Origin: JBGQBN01 sp041494805
GTDB lineage: Bacteria; Acidobacteriota; Terriglobia; Terriglobales; Acidobacteriaceae
Assembly (NCBI GenBank): GCA_041494805.1
Contig: JBGQBN010000008.1
Coordinates: 1 to 64,000, forward strand
Reading direction: 5' to 3'
DNA length: 64,000 nt
Shown here: positions 8,233-16,426 of the stretch, piece by piece
Position numbering within the stretch: the first letter of the stretch is position 1
Layout: the number at the start of each line of letters is the position of its first letter
Made by a program: the position numbers and the translations under genes
Notes under the pieces: generated by a model
What the model was told of the DNA's origin: nothing
What the model saw: the letters and a program-made list of their open reading frames with translations, nothing else
Databases searched by the model: none

Positions 8233-9216
8233 CTACGCATTTTCCACGCGCCGCAGAAATTCCTCCAGCTCCGCCGGAAGCGGCCGGGAAAACGACAATG
8301 CTACGCCGGTTCGCGGATGCTGAAACTGCAGCGCGGCGGCGTGCAGAAAATTTCTCGGCAAAGAAATGCCGGCTGCATCGTCGCGCAGCATGCGCGGAGC
8401 CCCGTAAAGCGAATCGCCCACCACGGGATGGCGCATGGCCGCCAGGTGCACGCGGATCTGGTGGGTTCGCCCGGTGTCAATTTGCACTTCCAGCAAGCTA
8501 AACTTGCCGTACTTGGAATCAATCCGCCGCTGCACCGCGTAGTGCGTGATCGCTTCACGCCCGCCCTGCCCCCGCGTGGTCATGCGGGTACGCCGCACCC
8601 GGTCGCGGCTGATCCCGCTGCGGATCGTCCCCCGATCCTGCCTGGTCCAGCCATGCACCAGCGTGATGTAGGTCTTCTTCACCTGGCGCCCCACGAACTG
8701 CGCCGCCAGCCGGCGATGAGCTTCGTCGTTCTTCGCGACCACGATCAGGCCGCTGGTGGTTTTGTCGAGACGGTGTACGATTCCCGGGCGCAGTTCGCCC
8801 CCCATGCCGGAAAGTTTGCCGAAGCGATGCAACAGCGCATTCACCAACGTGCCGCGATTGCGCGCGTCGTCCGTGGCCCCCGCTCCTGCATGCACCATCA
8901 TGCCCGCGGGTTTGTTAACCACCGCGAGCTCATCGTCCTCATAGACAATGTCGAGCGGAATGTCTTCCGCCATGGCCCGCAAGGGCTGAACTTGCGCCCC
9001 CCCCAGCACCGTCACCCGCTCGCCACCGCGCAGCCGCAAAGAAGCTTTCGCGGCGGCCTCACCCACCAGCACTTTCTGTTCTTGAATGAGCCGCTGCACG
9101 TGGGCACGGCTAGTATCAGAAAGCTGTACGGCTAGGAACTGGTCTAGCCGTTTGCCGGCGTCTTCGGGCTTCGCAACAAAACTCTTGGGAAATTCAGGCA
9201 CGGAAGTAGAGGCCAA
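8233..9216 (-). CDS. rluD: RluA/RluD family 23S rRNA pseudouridine synthase
   Basis: The 327-residue enzyme isomerises uridine to pseudouridine in RNA. An N-terminal S4 RNA-binding domain (about 18-75, GKRLDQFLAV) is followed by the catalytic domain with the signature HRLDKTTSGLIVVAK, which contains the nucleophile D151. KTYITLVHGW and GRTHQIRVHLA are further family blocks. The S4 domain and HRLDK motif fit RluD, which modifies helix 69 of 23S rRNA, but RluA/RluC-type relatives cannot be excluded. It lies 70 bp downstream of lgt on the same strand, a plausible operon. ATG start and length are typical. Confidence 0.9.
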   Translation of the reverse strand: MASTSVPEFPKSFVAKPEDAGKRLDQFLAVQLSDTSRAHVQRLIQEQKVLVGEAAAKASLRLRGGERVTVLGGAQVQPLRAMAEDIPLDIVYEDDELAVVNKPAGMMVHAGAGATDDARNRGTLVNALLHRFGKLSGMGGELRPGIVHRLDKTTSGLIVVAKNDEAHRRLAAQFVGRQVKKTYITLVHGWTRQDRGTIRSGISRDRVRRTRMTTRGQGGREAITHYAVQRRIDSKYGKFSLLEVQIDTGRTHQIRVHLAAMRHPVVGDSLYGAPRMLRDDAAGISLPRNFLHAAALQFQHPRTGVALSFSRPLPAELEEFLRRVENA

Positions 9217-9286
9217 AGAAAGGCCCTGCCCAGAATACCGCGAAAAGAAGAATACTTCTCCGAGACTCTATGTCTCGGTGGTGAAC

Positions 9287-10093
9287 CTACCGCGCGGCCT
9301 GCACCGGCACGGCCTTGCCCACACCGCTGCGCAGCCACCAGATCAGCCCGCCGGCAATGACCAAGCCAATGGAGATCAACTGCGTGCCCGTCATCATTCC
9401 ACCAAAAACCTCACCCCGCCCGGGATCGTCGCGCAGGAACTCCAGGAAGAACCGCGCCACGCCATAAAGAAAGAGGTAGGCTCCGATGATCTGCCCATCG
9501 AACTTCTTGCGCCTGAACATCCAGGTGAGGACAAAAAAGTTCGCCAATTCGACCGCCGATTCGAAAAGCTGCGTAGGCTCAAGCGCCTGATTCAACGGAG
9601 TACCCACCCAAGCATGAGCCAGCGGACTGGTGAACGTCACCCCCCAGAAAGCGTGTGTTGGTTTCCCATAGCAGCATCCGGCAGCAAAGCAACCGACCCG
9701 CCCAATGGCATGTCCCAAGGCCAAGCCCGGTGCGAACGCGTCGCAGGTGGCCAGGGCCGGCATCTTGTGCCTGCGGATGTACCAAGCCGCCGCCGCAAAC
9801 GCGCCAATCAGTCCGCCGGAGAAAACTCCACCTGCCTGCAGTGTGCCGAAACTGAAAATCTCGCCGGGATGAGCGGTGTAGTAGCTCCAGTCGTTGACGA
9901 TATACAGAACCTTGGCTCCGACGATGCCACACAGCACCACCAGAATGCCCAGATTCCAGGCGTAGTCGGCATTGATCCCCTGTTTTTCTGAGTTTCGTAC
10001 GCTGATCCACAACCCGATCAGCACTCCCAGAGATACCAGAAGTCCGTAGGTGGGCAGATTGAAATTGCCGATATGAAACAGTCGCGGAAGCAC
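9287..10093 (-). CDS. lgt: Prolipoprotein diacylglyceryl transferase
   Basis: The 268-residue inner membrane enzyme moves diacylglycerol from phosphatidylglycerol to the lipobox cysteine of prolipoproteins, the first step of lipoprotein maturation. About seven hydrophobic helices are visible. The signature GRVGCFAAGCCYGKPT carries the essential arginine/asparagine region, and the HIGNFNLPTYGLL start and LGHAIGRV stretch are canonical. The likely start is GTG at 10093. It supports lipoproteins in this window at 35465 and 53880. It lies just downstream of the 6S RNA, on the same strand. Confidence 0.95.
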   Translation of the reverse strand: MLPRLFHIGNFNLPTYGLLVSLGVLIGLWISVRNSEKQGINADYAWNLGILVVLCGIVGAKVLYIVNDWSYYTAHPGEIFSFGTLQAGGVFSGGLIGAFAAAAWYIRRHKMPALATCDAFAPGLALGHAIGRVGCFAAGCCYGKPTHAFWGVTFTSPLAHAWVGTPLNQALEPTQLFESAVELANFFVLTWMFRRKKFDGQIIGAYLFLYGVARFFLEFLRDDPGRGEVFGGMMTGTQLISIGLVIAGGLIWWLRSGVGKAVPVQAAR

Positions 10094-10215
10094 TGGTTAT
10101 CTAGATGCCAAGCACGGGAAATTGGTCGACACAAGTTTAGCAGGCGGAGGCAAAGCTGTCGCTGGCAAGCCTGACGACCAAGCCCTGACGACCGACGCCT
10201 GACGACTGAAGTAAA

Positions 10216-10412
10216 TCAAGCCGACCCACTAAGCCGTGTGGAGGGCCGAGAATGAACCCGTCAGTAGACGATGGGAACCCGCCGAGACCCTTTAGGCATC
10301 TCCGCATGACGGAGCATTGCACACCGGATCCTAGTTCGAGTCAGGCCCCCGTTCATTCGGTGTTGGTTCAAAAATCGGTTACCACCATCACCAACCGTGC
10401 AGGCCGGCTTTC
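10216..10412 (-). ncRNA. ssrS: 6S RNA candidate (ssrS)
   Basis: Four observations support a 6S RNA of about 195 nt. It lies directly downstream of zapA on the same strand, the classic position of ssrS. Its two ends pair: AAGCCGGCC (10410-10402) with GGTCGGCTT (10226-10218), one G-U. An inner helix pairs GAATGAAC (10358-10351) with GTTCATTC (10257-10250), leaving a large unpaired centre as in the open-promoter mimic. A sigma-70 promoter sits 7 bases upstream. 6S RNA binds RNA polymerase holoenzyme and represses transcription in stationary phase. I have not compared it with a covariance model. Confidence 0.78.
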
Positions 10413-10419
10413 AAGTTGG

Positions 10420-10448
10420 ATGCTAGGCAAATCTTCGTGGATTGGCAA
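10420..10448 (-). promoter_or_regulatory. Sigma-70 promoter of the 6S RNA
   Basis: On the minus strand TTGCCA (10448-10443) and TAGCAT (10425-10420) are separated by exactly 17 bases. The expected start is near 10412, where the base-paired RNA begins. The agreement between promoter spacing and the RNA end supports both calls. Confidence 0.7.
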
Positions 10449-10507
10449 TAGGCAAGACGCAAATAGTTGGCAGCCCGCTTGCACTAAGGTCACCCAGCCA
10501 GGGGCCC

Positions 10508-10849
10508 TCAACCCGCCCGGCGTTTGTCCTCAAGCACTTCATCGAGCGCAGTCGCCAGGTTATGGGCGCGTTTGAGATATTCCACCGACCCACTATCATG
10601 GTTCCGCTTCAGCAGGTGGTATTCGTCGGCAATGTTCAGCGCCGCCAGCACCGCCAGCCGCGCGCTATCCACCGTGTGCGTCTGCTCAGCCACCGCCCGC
10701 ATCTTGCCGTCCACGTACTCGGCCAGCTTCAGGATGTACTCCGGGTCCGAGCCGCGCAGGTTATACGCCTGATCAAAAATTTCCACCCGCACGGCGTTGT
10801 TGCTTGCGCTCTTCATCAGCGGATGTTTCGTGGCCGACGCCATAACCAT
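10508..10849 (-). CDS. zapA: Cell division protein ZapA
   Basis: The 113-residue protein matches ZapA, which binds and bundles FtsZ filaments at the division ring. The N-terminal VRVEIFDQAYNLRGSDPEYI block and the AEYVDGKMR...A..T...DSARLAVLAALNIADE block form the globular head, followed by a helical tail for tetramerisation. The start could be MVMASA (10849) or a later methionine; the conserved part begins near residue 18. A zapB-like coiled-coil gene lies 57 bp upstream and the 6S RNA downstream, the usual arrangement. Confidence 0.9.
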   Translation of the reverse strand: MVMASATKHPLMKSASNNAVRVEIFDQAYNLRGSDPEYILKLAEYVDGKMRAVAEQTHTVDSARLAVLAALNIADEYHLLKRNHDSGSVEYLKRAHNLATALDEVLEDKRRAG

Positions 10850-10906
10850 GCTCCTAACCAGCCGCCAACAACGTCTTCCTGACGACCGACGACTGAAACC
10901 TGACCA

Positions 10907-11203
10907 CTAACTCGCCGCCTGTTCCTCGGCAATCAATTCGATCTGCTGCAGCATTTTCTCCACCCGCCCGCGGATCTCCTCGCGCTCCCGGCGTAGCTTG
11001 ACCATTTCCCGGCGCAGCGTTTCCACCTCTTCCTCGCGCTCCTCCAATTGCTCACGCACCCGCCGCACATCGCGCTCCGCCACCGCCCGGGCCTCCAGGG
11101 CCGCCTTGTACAACTCAATGGTGCGATAAACCTTCTCTTCCAGCGCCTGAAAATCGTCGCCGGGAACCTGGCCTGACACCTCTTCCGCGAGCTTCACAGC
11201 CAT
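10907..11203 (-). CDS. zapB: Coiled-coil protein, ZapB-like
   Basis: The 98-residue protein is almost entirely a charged coiled coil (about residues 15-95, with heptads in VREQLEEREEEVETLRREMV). It has no signal peptide or enzyme motif. Its place immediately upstream of zapA on the same strand and its size suggest the ZapB-type partner that links ZapA to the division site. Coiled coils are poor evidence of homology, so the assignment rests mostly on context. ATG start at 11203. Confidence 0.7.
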   Translation of the reverse strand: MAVKLAEEVSGQVPGDDFQALEEKVYRTIELYKAALEARAVAERDVRRVREQLEEREEEVETLRREMVKLRREREEIRGRVEKMLQQIELIAEEQAAS

Positions 11204-11289
11204 GATGACACTTCTTCCTCTGAGAATTCGTACTTGCAGCGCAGTATACCGCAGAAACCTGTGGACAGAAGAGATTGATGACCCCAGCC

Positions 11290-11360
11290 CGTGTAGAGAC
11301 GGGCGCCTCGCGAGCCTGCCCTGAGCGAAGTCGAAGGGTCCAAGCCGAGCGCAGTTCGGC
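11290..11360. repeat. Palindromic repeat between aminotransferase and zapB-like genes
   Basis: Contains CCCTGAGCGAAGTCGAAGGG, an imperfect inverted motif seen as a dispersed repeat in many bacterial genomes, followed by GCCGAGCGCAGTTCGGC, another small dyad. It lies at the 3' end of the aminotransferase gene. No poly-T run follows. Confidence 0.5.
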
Positions 11361-11362
11361 GA

Positions 11363-12574
11363 TTATTTCCGTTCCCGCAGCCGCCGTAACCGCCGAGCCG
11401 CCTCATCCAGAGTCTCATCGCGCTTGCAAAATGCAAACCGCACCTGCCGCGCCCCGTCCCCAGGATCATTGTAGAAACTCGACCCCGGCACCGCCGCCAC
11501 GCCGACCTCCTTGACCAGGTACTGGGTGAAGGCCACATCATCCGGATAGCCGAACGCGCTGATGTCGGTCATCACGTAGTATGCCCCTCGCGGCCGGAAG
11601 CACCGGAACCCAGCCTCCGCTAAAGCCGGCATCAGCCGGTCGCGCCGCGCCCGATATCCGCTGGCCAGATTGTGGTAATAGCTGGCCGGCAGACCGAGCG
11701 CGATGGCGCCCGCTTCCTGCAACGGCGCCGGAGCGCCGACGGTAAGAAAATCGTGTACCTTGCGAATCGCATTCGTGATCGCCGGCGGCGCTACCGTCCA
11801 GCCCACGCGCCAGCCCGTTACGCTGTAACTCTTCGACAGACCGTTGATCGTAACCGTCCGCTCCCCCATGCCATCCAGCCGCGCGATTGAAATATGTTGA
11901 GTGTCGTCGTAGAGAATGTGCTCGTAAATCTCATCCGTAATGGCGAGCACATTGAACTCCACGCACAAATCGCGAATCAGTTCCAGTTCCGAGTGCGTGA
12001 ATACTTTGCCGGTGGGATTGTTCGGCGTATTAAGGATGATGGCCTTGGTGTGACTGTGAAACGCCGCCCGCAGCTCGCGCTCATCAAAGGTCCATTCGCC
12101 GTCAGCCGTCGCCGGCGGGCGCAGCTTGACGAATCGGGGCTTGGCTCCGGAGAGAATCGCATCCGGGCCGTAGTTCTCGTAGAACGGCTCGAAGATCACC
12201 ACCTCGTCGCCCGCGTTACACACCGCCAGCAGAGTAGAAATCATCGCCTCGGTCGAGCCGCAGCAAACCGTTACCTGCGTCTCCGGATCGACATGAATCC
12301 CCTGCCATTCCTGCATCTGCCGCGCGATGGCGTTGCGCAGATTCTTCGCGCCCCAGGTGATGGCGTACTGATTGACGTCGGCGGCAATCGCTTCCTGCGC
12401 CGCCCGTTTGATCTCCGCCGGAGCCGGGAAGTCAGGAAATCCCTGCGCCAGATTGATGGCCCCATAAACCATCGCCTGCCGCGTCATCTCACGAATCACC
12501 GACTCGGTAAAGTGCTCGACCTTGTCGCTAAGAAAATGCTTCTGCCGTGTAACCAAGTCGCCCATGCGAACCAT
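11363..12574 (-). CDS. Class I/II PLP-dependent aminotransferase
   Basis: The 403-residue enzyme is a fold-type I aminotransferase. K248 in NGLSKSYSVTGWRVGW forms the Schiff base with pyridoxal phosphate; D214 in ITDEIYEH pairs with the ring nitrogen; NTPNNPTGK (182-190) and the C-terminal VRFAFCKRDETLDEA (conserved Arg) bind the substrate carboxylate. The NLAQGFPDFPAP motif is typical of the kynurenine/glutamine (KAT) and methionine aminotransferase YbdL group. The exact amino acid is not predictable. Start is MVRMGD or MGD four codons later. It lies between the heme/copper protein and the zap genes, all on the minus strand. Confidence 0.9.
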   Translation of the reverse strand: MVRMGDLVTRQKHFLSDKVEHFTESVIREMTRQAMVYGAINLAQGFPDFPAPAEIKRAAQEAIAADVNQYAITWGAKNLRNAIARQMQEWQGIHVDPETQVTVCCGSTEAMISTLLAVCNAGDEVVIFEPFYENYGPDAILSGAKPRFVKLRPPATADGEWTFDERELRAAFHSHTKAIILNTPNNPTGKVFTHSELELIRDLCVEFNVLAITDEIYEHILYDDTQHISIARLDGMGERTVTINGLSKSYSVTGWRVGWTVAPPAITNAIRKVHDFLTVGAPAPLQEAGAIALGLPASYYHNLASGYRARRDRLMPALAEAGFRCFRPRGAYYVMTDISAFGYPDDVAFTQYLVKEVGVAAVPGSSFYNDPGDGARQVRFAFCKRDETLDEAARRLRRLRERK

Positions 12575-12587
12575 CTTCCGTCTGCCC

Positions 12588-12616
12588 GTAGAGACGTAGC
12601 TCTGCTACGTCTCTCT
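12588..12616. repeat. Palindrome GAGACGTAGC-N3-GCTACGTCTC
   Basis: Perfect 10-bp arms at 12591-12600 and 12604-12613. The same arms with a 2-base centre occur at 59629-59650. It lies just upstream of the aminotransferase start and could fold in the leader. It is probably a dispersed repeat. Confidence 0.6.
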
Positions 12617-12705
12617 TACCACGTCTCCCGCCGCATCCAAGCTGAAATGCCTAGGCAGACTAGCATAGCCAGGAAGCAGTCGTTTTGCTCGTAACCCAGC
12701 GCCCT

Positions 12706-14076
12706 TTACGGCTTCCCCGCATCCCCCTGCCGGACAAAATAACGCTCCTTATCCATCTCCGCCGGAATCGCCACATCGAAAAACCCAACCATCATCTCCT
12801 GATAAGTCTGGTCGCCCCACATGACTGTGGCCTCAGGATCAGGATTGTGCGGGTTCTTGCGGGAATTGTCATACCACGCCAACGCCCGCAGCCTCGTTCC
12901 CGCTTTCAACAAGAGTGGTTCCGCCAAACGATAACTGAGCTGCCAATGAAAATGGTAATTGACCCGCAACAGCGTCTCAATGCTTCCATCGGCATGGACG
13001 ATGTCGTACTCAAAGCGCCTTCCCCGCAGATGCATGTGCGGGAAGAAGCCCAGCAAGACCGCGTCGTTGGGCAGGGTCCCCTCCACCTCGACCCGGAAAT
13101 CATCCGCGCCCGGCGGAATGAGCAGCGCATGATTGTTCAGCTGCAACGTGACGATGCGCTGCTTTGGGGGCTGCCTAGCAAACACTAAGCCGATCCTGGT
13201 CTGGTCTGTGCCAGCATGCCCATTCGTAGTGTAGTGAACCTGAAACACCAGGTCCGAACCCGCGGGCACGAATTTTGCCATTCCGTCCGGCCATTGGTCG
13301 GGCGAACTTCCCGGTGCATACACGATCATCAGATCGCTGGTTGTCCCATGCGCATCGCGCCGGTCCTGCGGATCGTTGAGCGTTGAGGCCGTGAAGGGCG
13401 CCCCGACCGGCGCGTGCCGCAGCCAAGTGGAATCTGGAGGTCGAATATAAACCACGGCGTGATGCACATACTGCGGGCTGGAGGGACGCAACTCTGCCAT
13501 CTGGATCCATCTGCCCTCAGTAAAATGCGTAGGCACGATCTCGTATGTGTATTCCACGTCGCCGTGCGCCGGAATAACCACCGGCTTCGGCATGGTCAGA
13601 ATGACGTCCGGATGCGAAATGTTCCACTCTTGTACCCAGCGGCGAGGCGGGGGAGCATCGCGCGGATTTCCCGCTGGCGCCTTCGCCTGCACCCACGCAG
13701 AGATGGTTGCGATCTGTTTCGAGGTCAGCGAAGGATCGTTGGCGAAATGACCATACCGGGGATCGGCAAACCACGGCGGCATCATTCTTGACTGCACAGC
13801 ATCGGCGATAGCCCGCGCCCACGGCCGTGTCTGCGCGTATGTCACCAGGGGCATGGGCACCCCGCCGGCTGGTGCTTTCATGTTGCCAGCCGATCTGTGC
13901 CCGCCGTCTCCGCTTCGATGGCAGCTCTGGCACTGGTCCTGCAGAATGGGCAGGACATCCTTATAGAATGTGGGCGGCGCGGAACTGCTGTTTCCGGCAT
14001 GAAGGACGCTGACGAGGGGCGCTACAGCGAGAGCAAGCAGAAGGGCCGATGCCTTTCGAAAAAACTGCAGTGTCAC
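12706..14076 (-). CDS. Secreted cytochrome c / copper monooxygenase-like protein
   Basis: The 456-residue protein has a signal peptide (about 1-27) and one class I heme-c site, CQSCH (49-53), in PTFYKDVLPILQDQCQSCH. MMPPWF supplies a likely axial methionine. The C-terminal two thirds resemble the type II copper, ascorbate-dependent monooxygenase fold (PHM-like): YVHHAVVYIRPP, HYTTNG and FFPHMHLRGRRFEYD are the His/Met clusters expected for copper sites. Such fusions occur widely in Acidobacteriota and Planctomycetota; the substrate is unknown. It should act in the periplasm. It lies 43 bp downstream of pheT but is functionally unrelated. Confidence 0.75.
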   Translation of the reverse strand: MTLQFFRKASALLLALAVAPLVSVLHAGNSSSAPPTFYKDVLPILQDQCQSCHRSGDGGHRSAGNMKAPAGGVPMPLVTYAQTRPWARAIADAVQSRMMPPWFADPRYGHFANDPSLTSKQIATISAWVQAKAPAGNPRDAPPPRRWVQEWNISHPDVILTMPKPVVIPAHGDVEYTYEIVPTHFTEGRWIQMAELRPSSPQYVHHAVVYIRPPDSTWLRHAPVGAPFTASTLNDPQDRRDAHGTTSDLMIVYAPGSSPDQWPDGMAKFVPAGSDLVFQVHYTTNGHAGTDQTRIGLVFARQPPKQRIVTLQLNNHALLIPPGADDFRVEVEGTLPNDAVLLGFFPHMHLRGRRFEYDIVHADGSIETLLRVNYHFHWQLSYRLAEPLLLKAGTRLRALAWYDNSRKNPHNPDPEATVMWGDQTYQEMMVGFFDVAIPAEMDKERYFVRQGDAGKP

Positions 14077-14119
14077 GAATGCTCCCGCGGGCTGATGTCA
14101 GGCGCATGCCGGATTGGCT

Positions 14120-16384
14120 CTACGCTCGCAATTTCCCGCCCAGCCGCTCCAGCACCTTGATGATCTCGGCCGACCACCCCGCCACTTCATCCTCGCGCAG
14201 CGTCCGCTCCCCGGATTGGAAGTTCGCCCGAAGCAGAATGGAATACTTGCCCGCCGGAGTAGCCCCGCCGCGGAAGATCTCCACCGGAACAAAACTGCGC
14301 ATCTCGGCGAGATGCAGCCCGGCAACGGTCTGTTGTATCTTCTCGAAAACAACATCATCCGCAAACGCAAACGAAAAATCGCGTCCCACCGCGGGATAGC
14401 GCGGCAAAGCCTCATACCGCACCTTGCGCAGGCCGTGCTGATACAAGTGATCAAGAAAGAATTCCGCCACGAAAACATCCTGCCGCAGCTTTCGTTGCCC
14501 CGCGACGTCCGGATGAATCTGCCCAAACTGAGCCACAATAACTCCATCCATCAATACTCGCGACGAGCGCCCGGGATGATAGTATTCCGCGGCCTGTGCG
14601 GTGAAGTGCAGCGCGCCGTACTCGAAGGGATGGAGAAGGGTTTCCACATCACCCTTGAGGTCGAAGAACGACACCGCCCGCACCGCCTGATGCACACCCG
14701 GCGCCAGCGCATTGCCGGTAGCCCCCAGGCAGATGCGCTCCAACTCCAAAGCCTTCGCTCCAGAAGCCTCGAATACATTCCCCGCTTCGAATAACCGCAC
14801 GTTGTCACTACCCCGGTTCAAGTTGTAAGCCAGCATGTTCAGCATGCCCGGGACCATCGAGGTGCGCATGACCGAAACTTCCTCGCTCAGAGGATTGGCC
14901 AGTTCGATCACCGGCAGCGCAGAGAACGTCTCCGCATCCTCATGCGAAATGAAGGTCAGCGAAATAGCTTCGTTGTAACCCAGCCCGAGCAGCGACGAGC
15001 GTAGCTTCGTGTCCTTTTCTGCGTCCGGCAGTTCGACCACCGCGCCGGCATACGCGGGCAAGGTGTTGGCGAACTTGTCATAGCCGTGCAGCCGAGCAAT
15101 CTCTTCAATCAGATCAATCTCGCGCTCCACATCCAGCCGCCAGCTGGGAATCCGCACCGTGAAATCCGGATCGCCGCCCCGTTCGGGAATCAGATCAAAC
15201 CCCAGATGCTTGAGAGTGCGGAAAATTTCATTGGTCTCAAGTTTCTCTCCCAGAATGCGATAGACCTCGGAAAGATGCAGGGCCACCGGAGCTTGGTCCA
15301 ATCGCTGCGCCACCACGTCCGTGACGCCGCCGTCCAGTTCGCCGCCCCCCGACTCCAGGATCAATTCAGCCACGCGATTGCAGGAAAGCACGGTGGACTC
15401 GAAATCCGCCCCACGCTCAAAGCGATGAGAAGCATCGGTGTGCAACCCATGCCGCCGCGACATCTTGCGGATCATCACCGGATCCCACCAGGCCGACTCG
15501 ATCAGGATGTTCCGGGTCTTCTCGGTAATCATGGTGTCGAACCCACCCATCACGCCGGCCAGCGACACTGGCTTGCGCGCGTCGGCAATGACCAGGTCTT
15601 CGCTAGTCAGTTTGCGTTCCACTCCGTCGAGTGTCTTCAGCGTTTCGCCCAGCTGCGCGTGCCGCACCATGAGCCGGCCGCCTTCGAGCAGGTCGAGGTC
15701 GAAGACGTGGGTAGGTTTGCCCATTTCCCACAGGGTGTAATTGGTAGCATCCACCGCGTTATTGATCGGCCGCTGATCCAGCAGCGCCAGCCGCCGCGCA
15801 ATTTTCGCCGGTGAAGGCTTGATAGTCACACCGCGCACCACGCGCGCCGTAAACCGCGGGCCGAGCCCGGGTTCTTGGATCTCAATCGGGAACGGCACGC
15901 CAGGTGCAGACGCGCCTGGGGAAGTCCCGACTCCAGTCGTGCCGCGTGGGGAGCCTCGGGAGGGCACGACTTCAGTCGTGCCGCGCGCCGTGCCTCGGGA
16001 GGGCACGACTTCAGTCGAACCGCGTGGCGTACCTCGGGAGGGCGCGACTTCAGCCGAACCGCGTGGCGTGCCTCGGGAGGGCACGACTTCAGTCGTGCCG
16101 CCTGCGGCCTTCACGGGCGCGGCTTTAGCCGCCGAGGTCACTGGCAGTTTCGGCTCAATCGGCTTCAGCGGCAAATCGTAAATAGCCGAGCACTCCCGCG
16201 CCACGCCGTAATGATTCATGGCATCAGGGCGGTTGGTGGTAACGTCCATTTCAAAGACTGCGCCCTCACCCTCGCCGCTAACCGATTCCACGGCTATCCC
16301 AGCCAACGTGAGATCGTCCGCCAGGCGCTGGTTGGCGACCGCGAGGTCAACAAAGTCGCGCAACCATTGAGGAGAAAGTTTCAT
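14120..16384 (-). CDS. pheT: Phenylalanyl-tRNA synthetase beta subunit, with in-frame repeat insert
   Basis: PheT pairs with PheS to charge tRNA-Phe. I start at the ATG at 16384 (KLSPQWLRDFVDL), 8 codons inside the longest frame. The family blocks are present: FEMDVTTNRPD, RFTARVVRGV...RPINNAVDATNYTLWE (B3/B4 editing), the B5 and catalytic-like core, and the C-terminal FDX-ACB anticodon domain (RYPAVGRDFSF...GERTLREDEV). Two oddities: the B2 EMAP-type tRNA-binding OB domain, usually between the first helix block and the TPNRPD motif, is missing; and five tandem 13-residue repeats (GTTEVVPSRGTPR type) sit between the N-terminal part and the B3/B4 domain. The frame stays open through the insert, so the protein is probably functional. 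Confidence 0.93.
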   Translation of the reverse strand: MKLSPQWLRDFVDLAVANQRLADDLTLAGIAVESVSGEGEGAVFEMDVTTNRPDAMNHYGVARECSAIYDLPLKPIEPKLPVTSAAKAAPVKAAGGTTEVVPSRGTPRGSAEVAPSRGTPRGSTEVVPSRGTARGTTEVVPSRGSPRGTTGVGTSPGASAPGVPFPIEIQEPGLGPRFTARVVRGVTIKPSPAKIARRLALLDQRPINNAVDATNYTLWEMGKPTHVFDLDLLEGGRLMVRHAQLGETLKTLDGVERKLTSEDLVIADARKPVSLAGVMGGFDTMITEKTRNILIESAWWDPVMIRKMSRRHGLHTDASHRFERGADFESTVLSCNRVAELILESGGGELDGGVTDVVAQRLDQAPVALHLSEVYRILGEKLETNEIFRTLKHLGFDLIPERGGDPDFTVRIPSWRLDVEREIDLIEEIARLHGYDKFANTLPAYAGAVVELPDAEKDTKLRSSLLGLGYNEAISLTFISHEDAETFSALPVIELANPLSEEVSVMRTSMVPGMLNMLAYNLNRGSDNVRLFEAGNVFEASGAKALELERICLGATGNALAPGVHQAVRAVSFFDLKGDVETLLHPFEYGALHFTAQAAEYYHPGRSSRVLMDGVIVAQFGQIHPDVAGQRKLRQDVFVAEFFLDHLYQHGLRKVRYEALPRYPAVGRDFSFAFADDVVFEKIQQTVAGLHLAEMRSFVPVEIFRGGATPAGKYSILLRANFQSGERTLREDEVAGWSAEIIKVLERLGGKLRA
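15915..16109. repeat. Five tandem 39-bp palindrome-bearing units inside pheT
   Basis: Units start at 15915, 15954, 15993, 16032 and 16071, exactly 39 bp apart. The core is GGGCACGACTTCAGTCGTGC, a palindrome flanked by CCGCGTGGCGTGCCTCGGGA-like sequence. Because 39 is a multiple of 3, the pheT frame is kept; each unit adds 13 residues. The first unit (15915) is the most diverged. The same palindrome occurs at 27964 inside mtaB, and related ones at 26137, 26572 and 33798. Confidence 0.95.
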
Positions 16385-16426
16385 GGTGTGAAACTGGCCA
16401 CTAGCCACTGATCACTGGTCACTCTT

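Noticed and set aside
10330..10345. T-loop-like GTTCGAGTC suggesting a tRNA on the + strand
   Set aside because: No acceptor, D or anticodon stems fit around it, and it falls inside the minus-strand 6S RNA.
15915..16109. CRISPR-like regular repeat spacing
   Set aside because: Units abut with no unique spacers, lie inside an open pheT frame, and no cas genes are present.
16385..16408. Longer N-terminus for PheT (MASGQFHT)
   Set aside because: Family N-termini begin at the KLSPQWLRDFVDL block; the extra codons come from an iterated CACTGG-type repeat.
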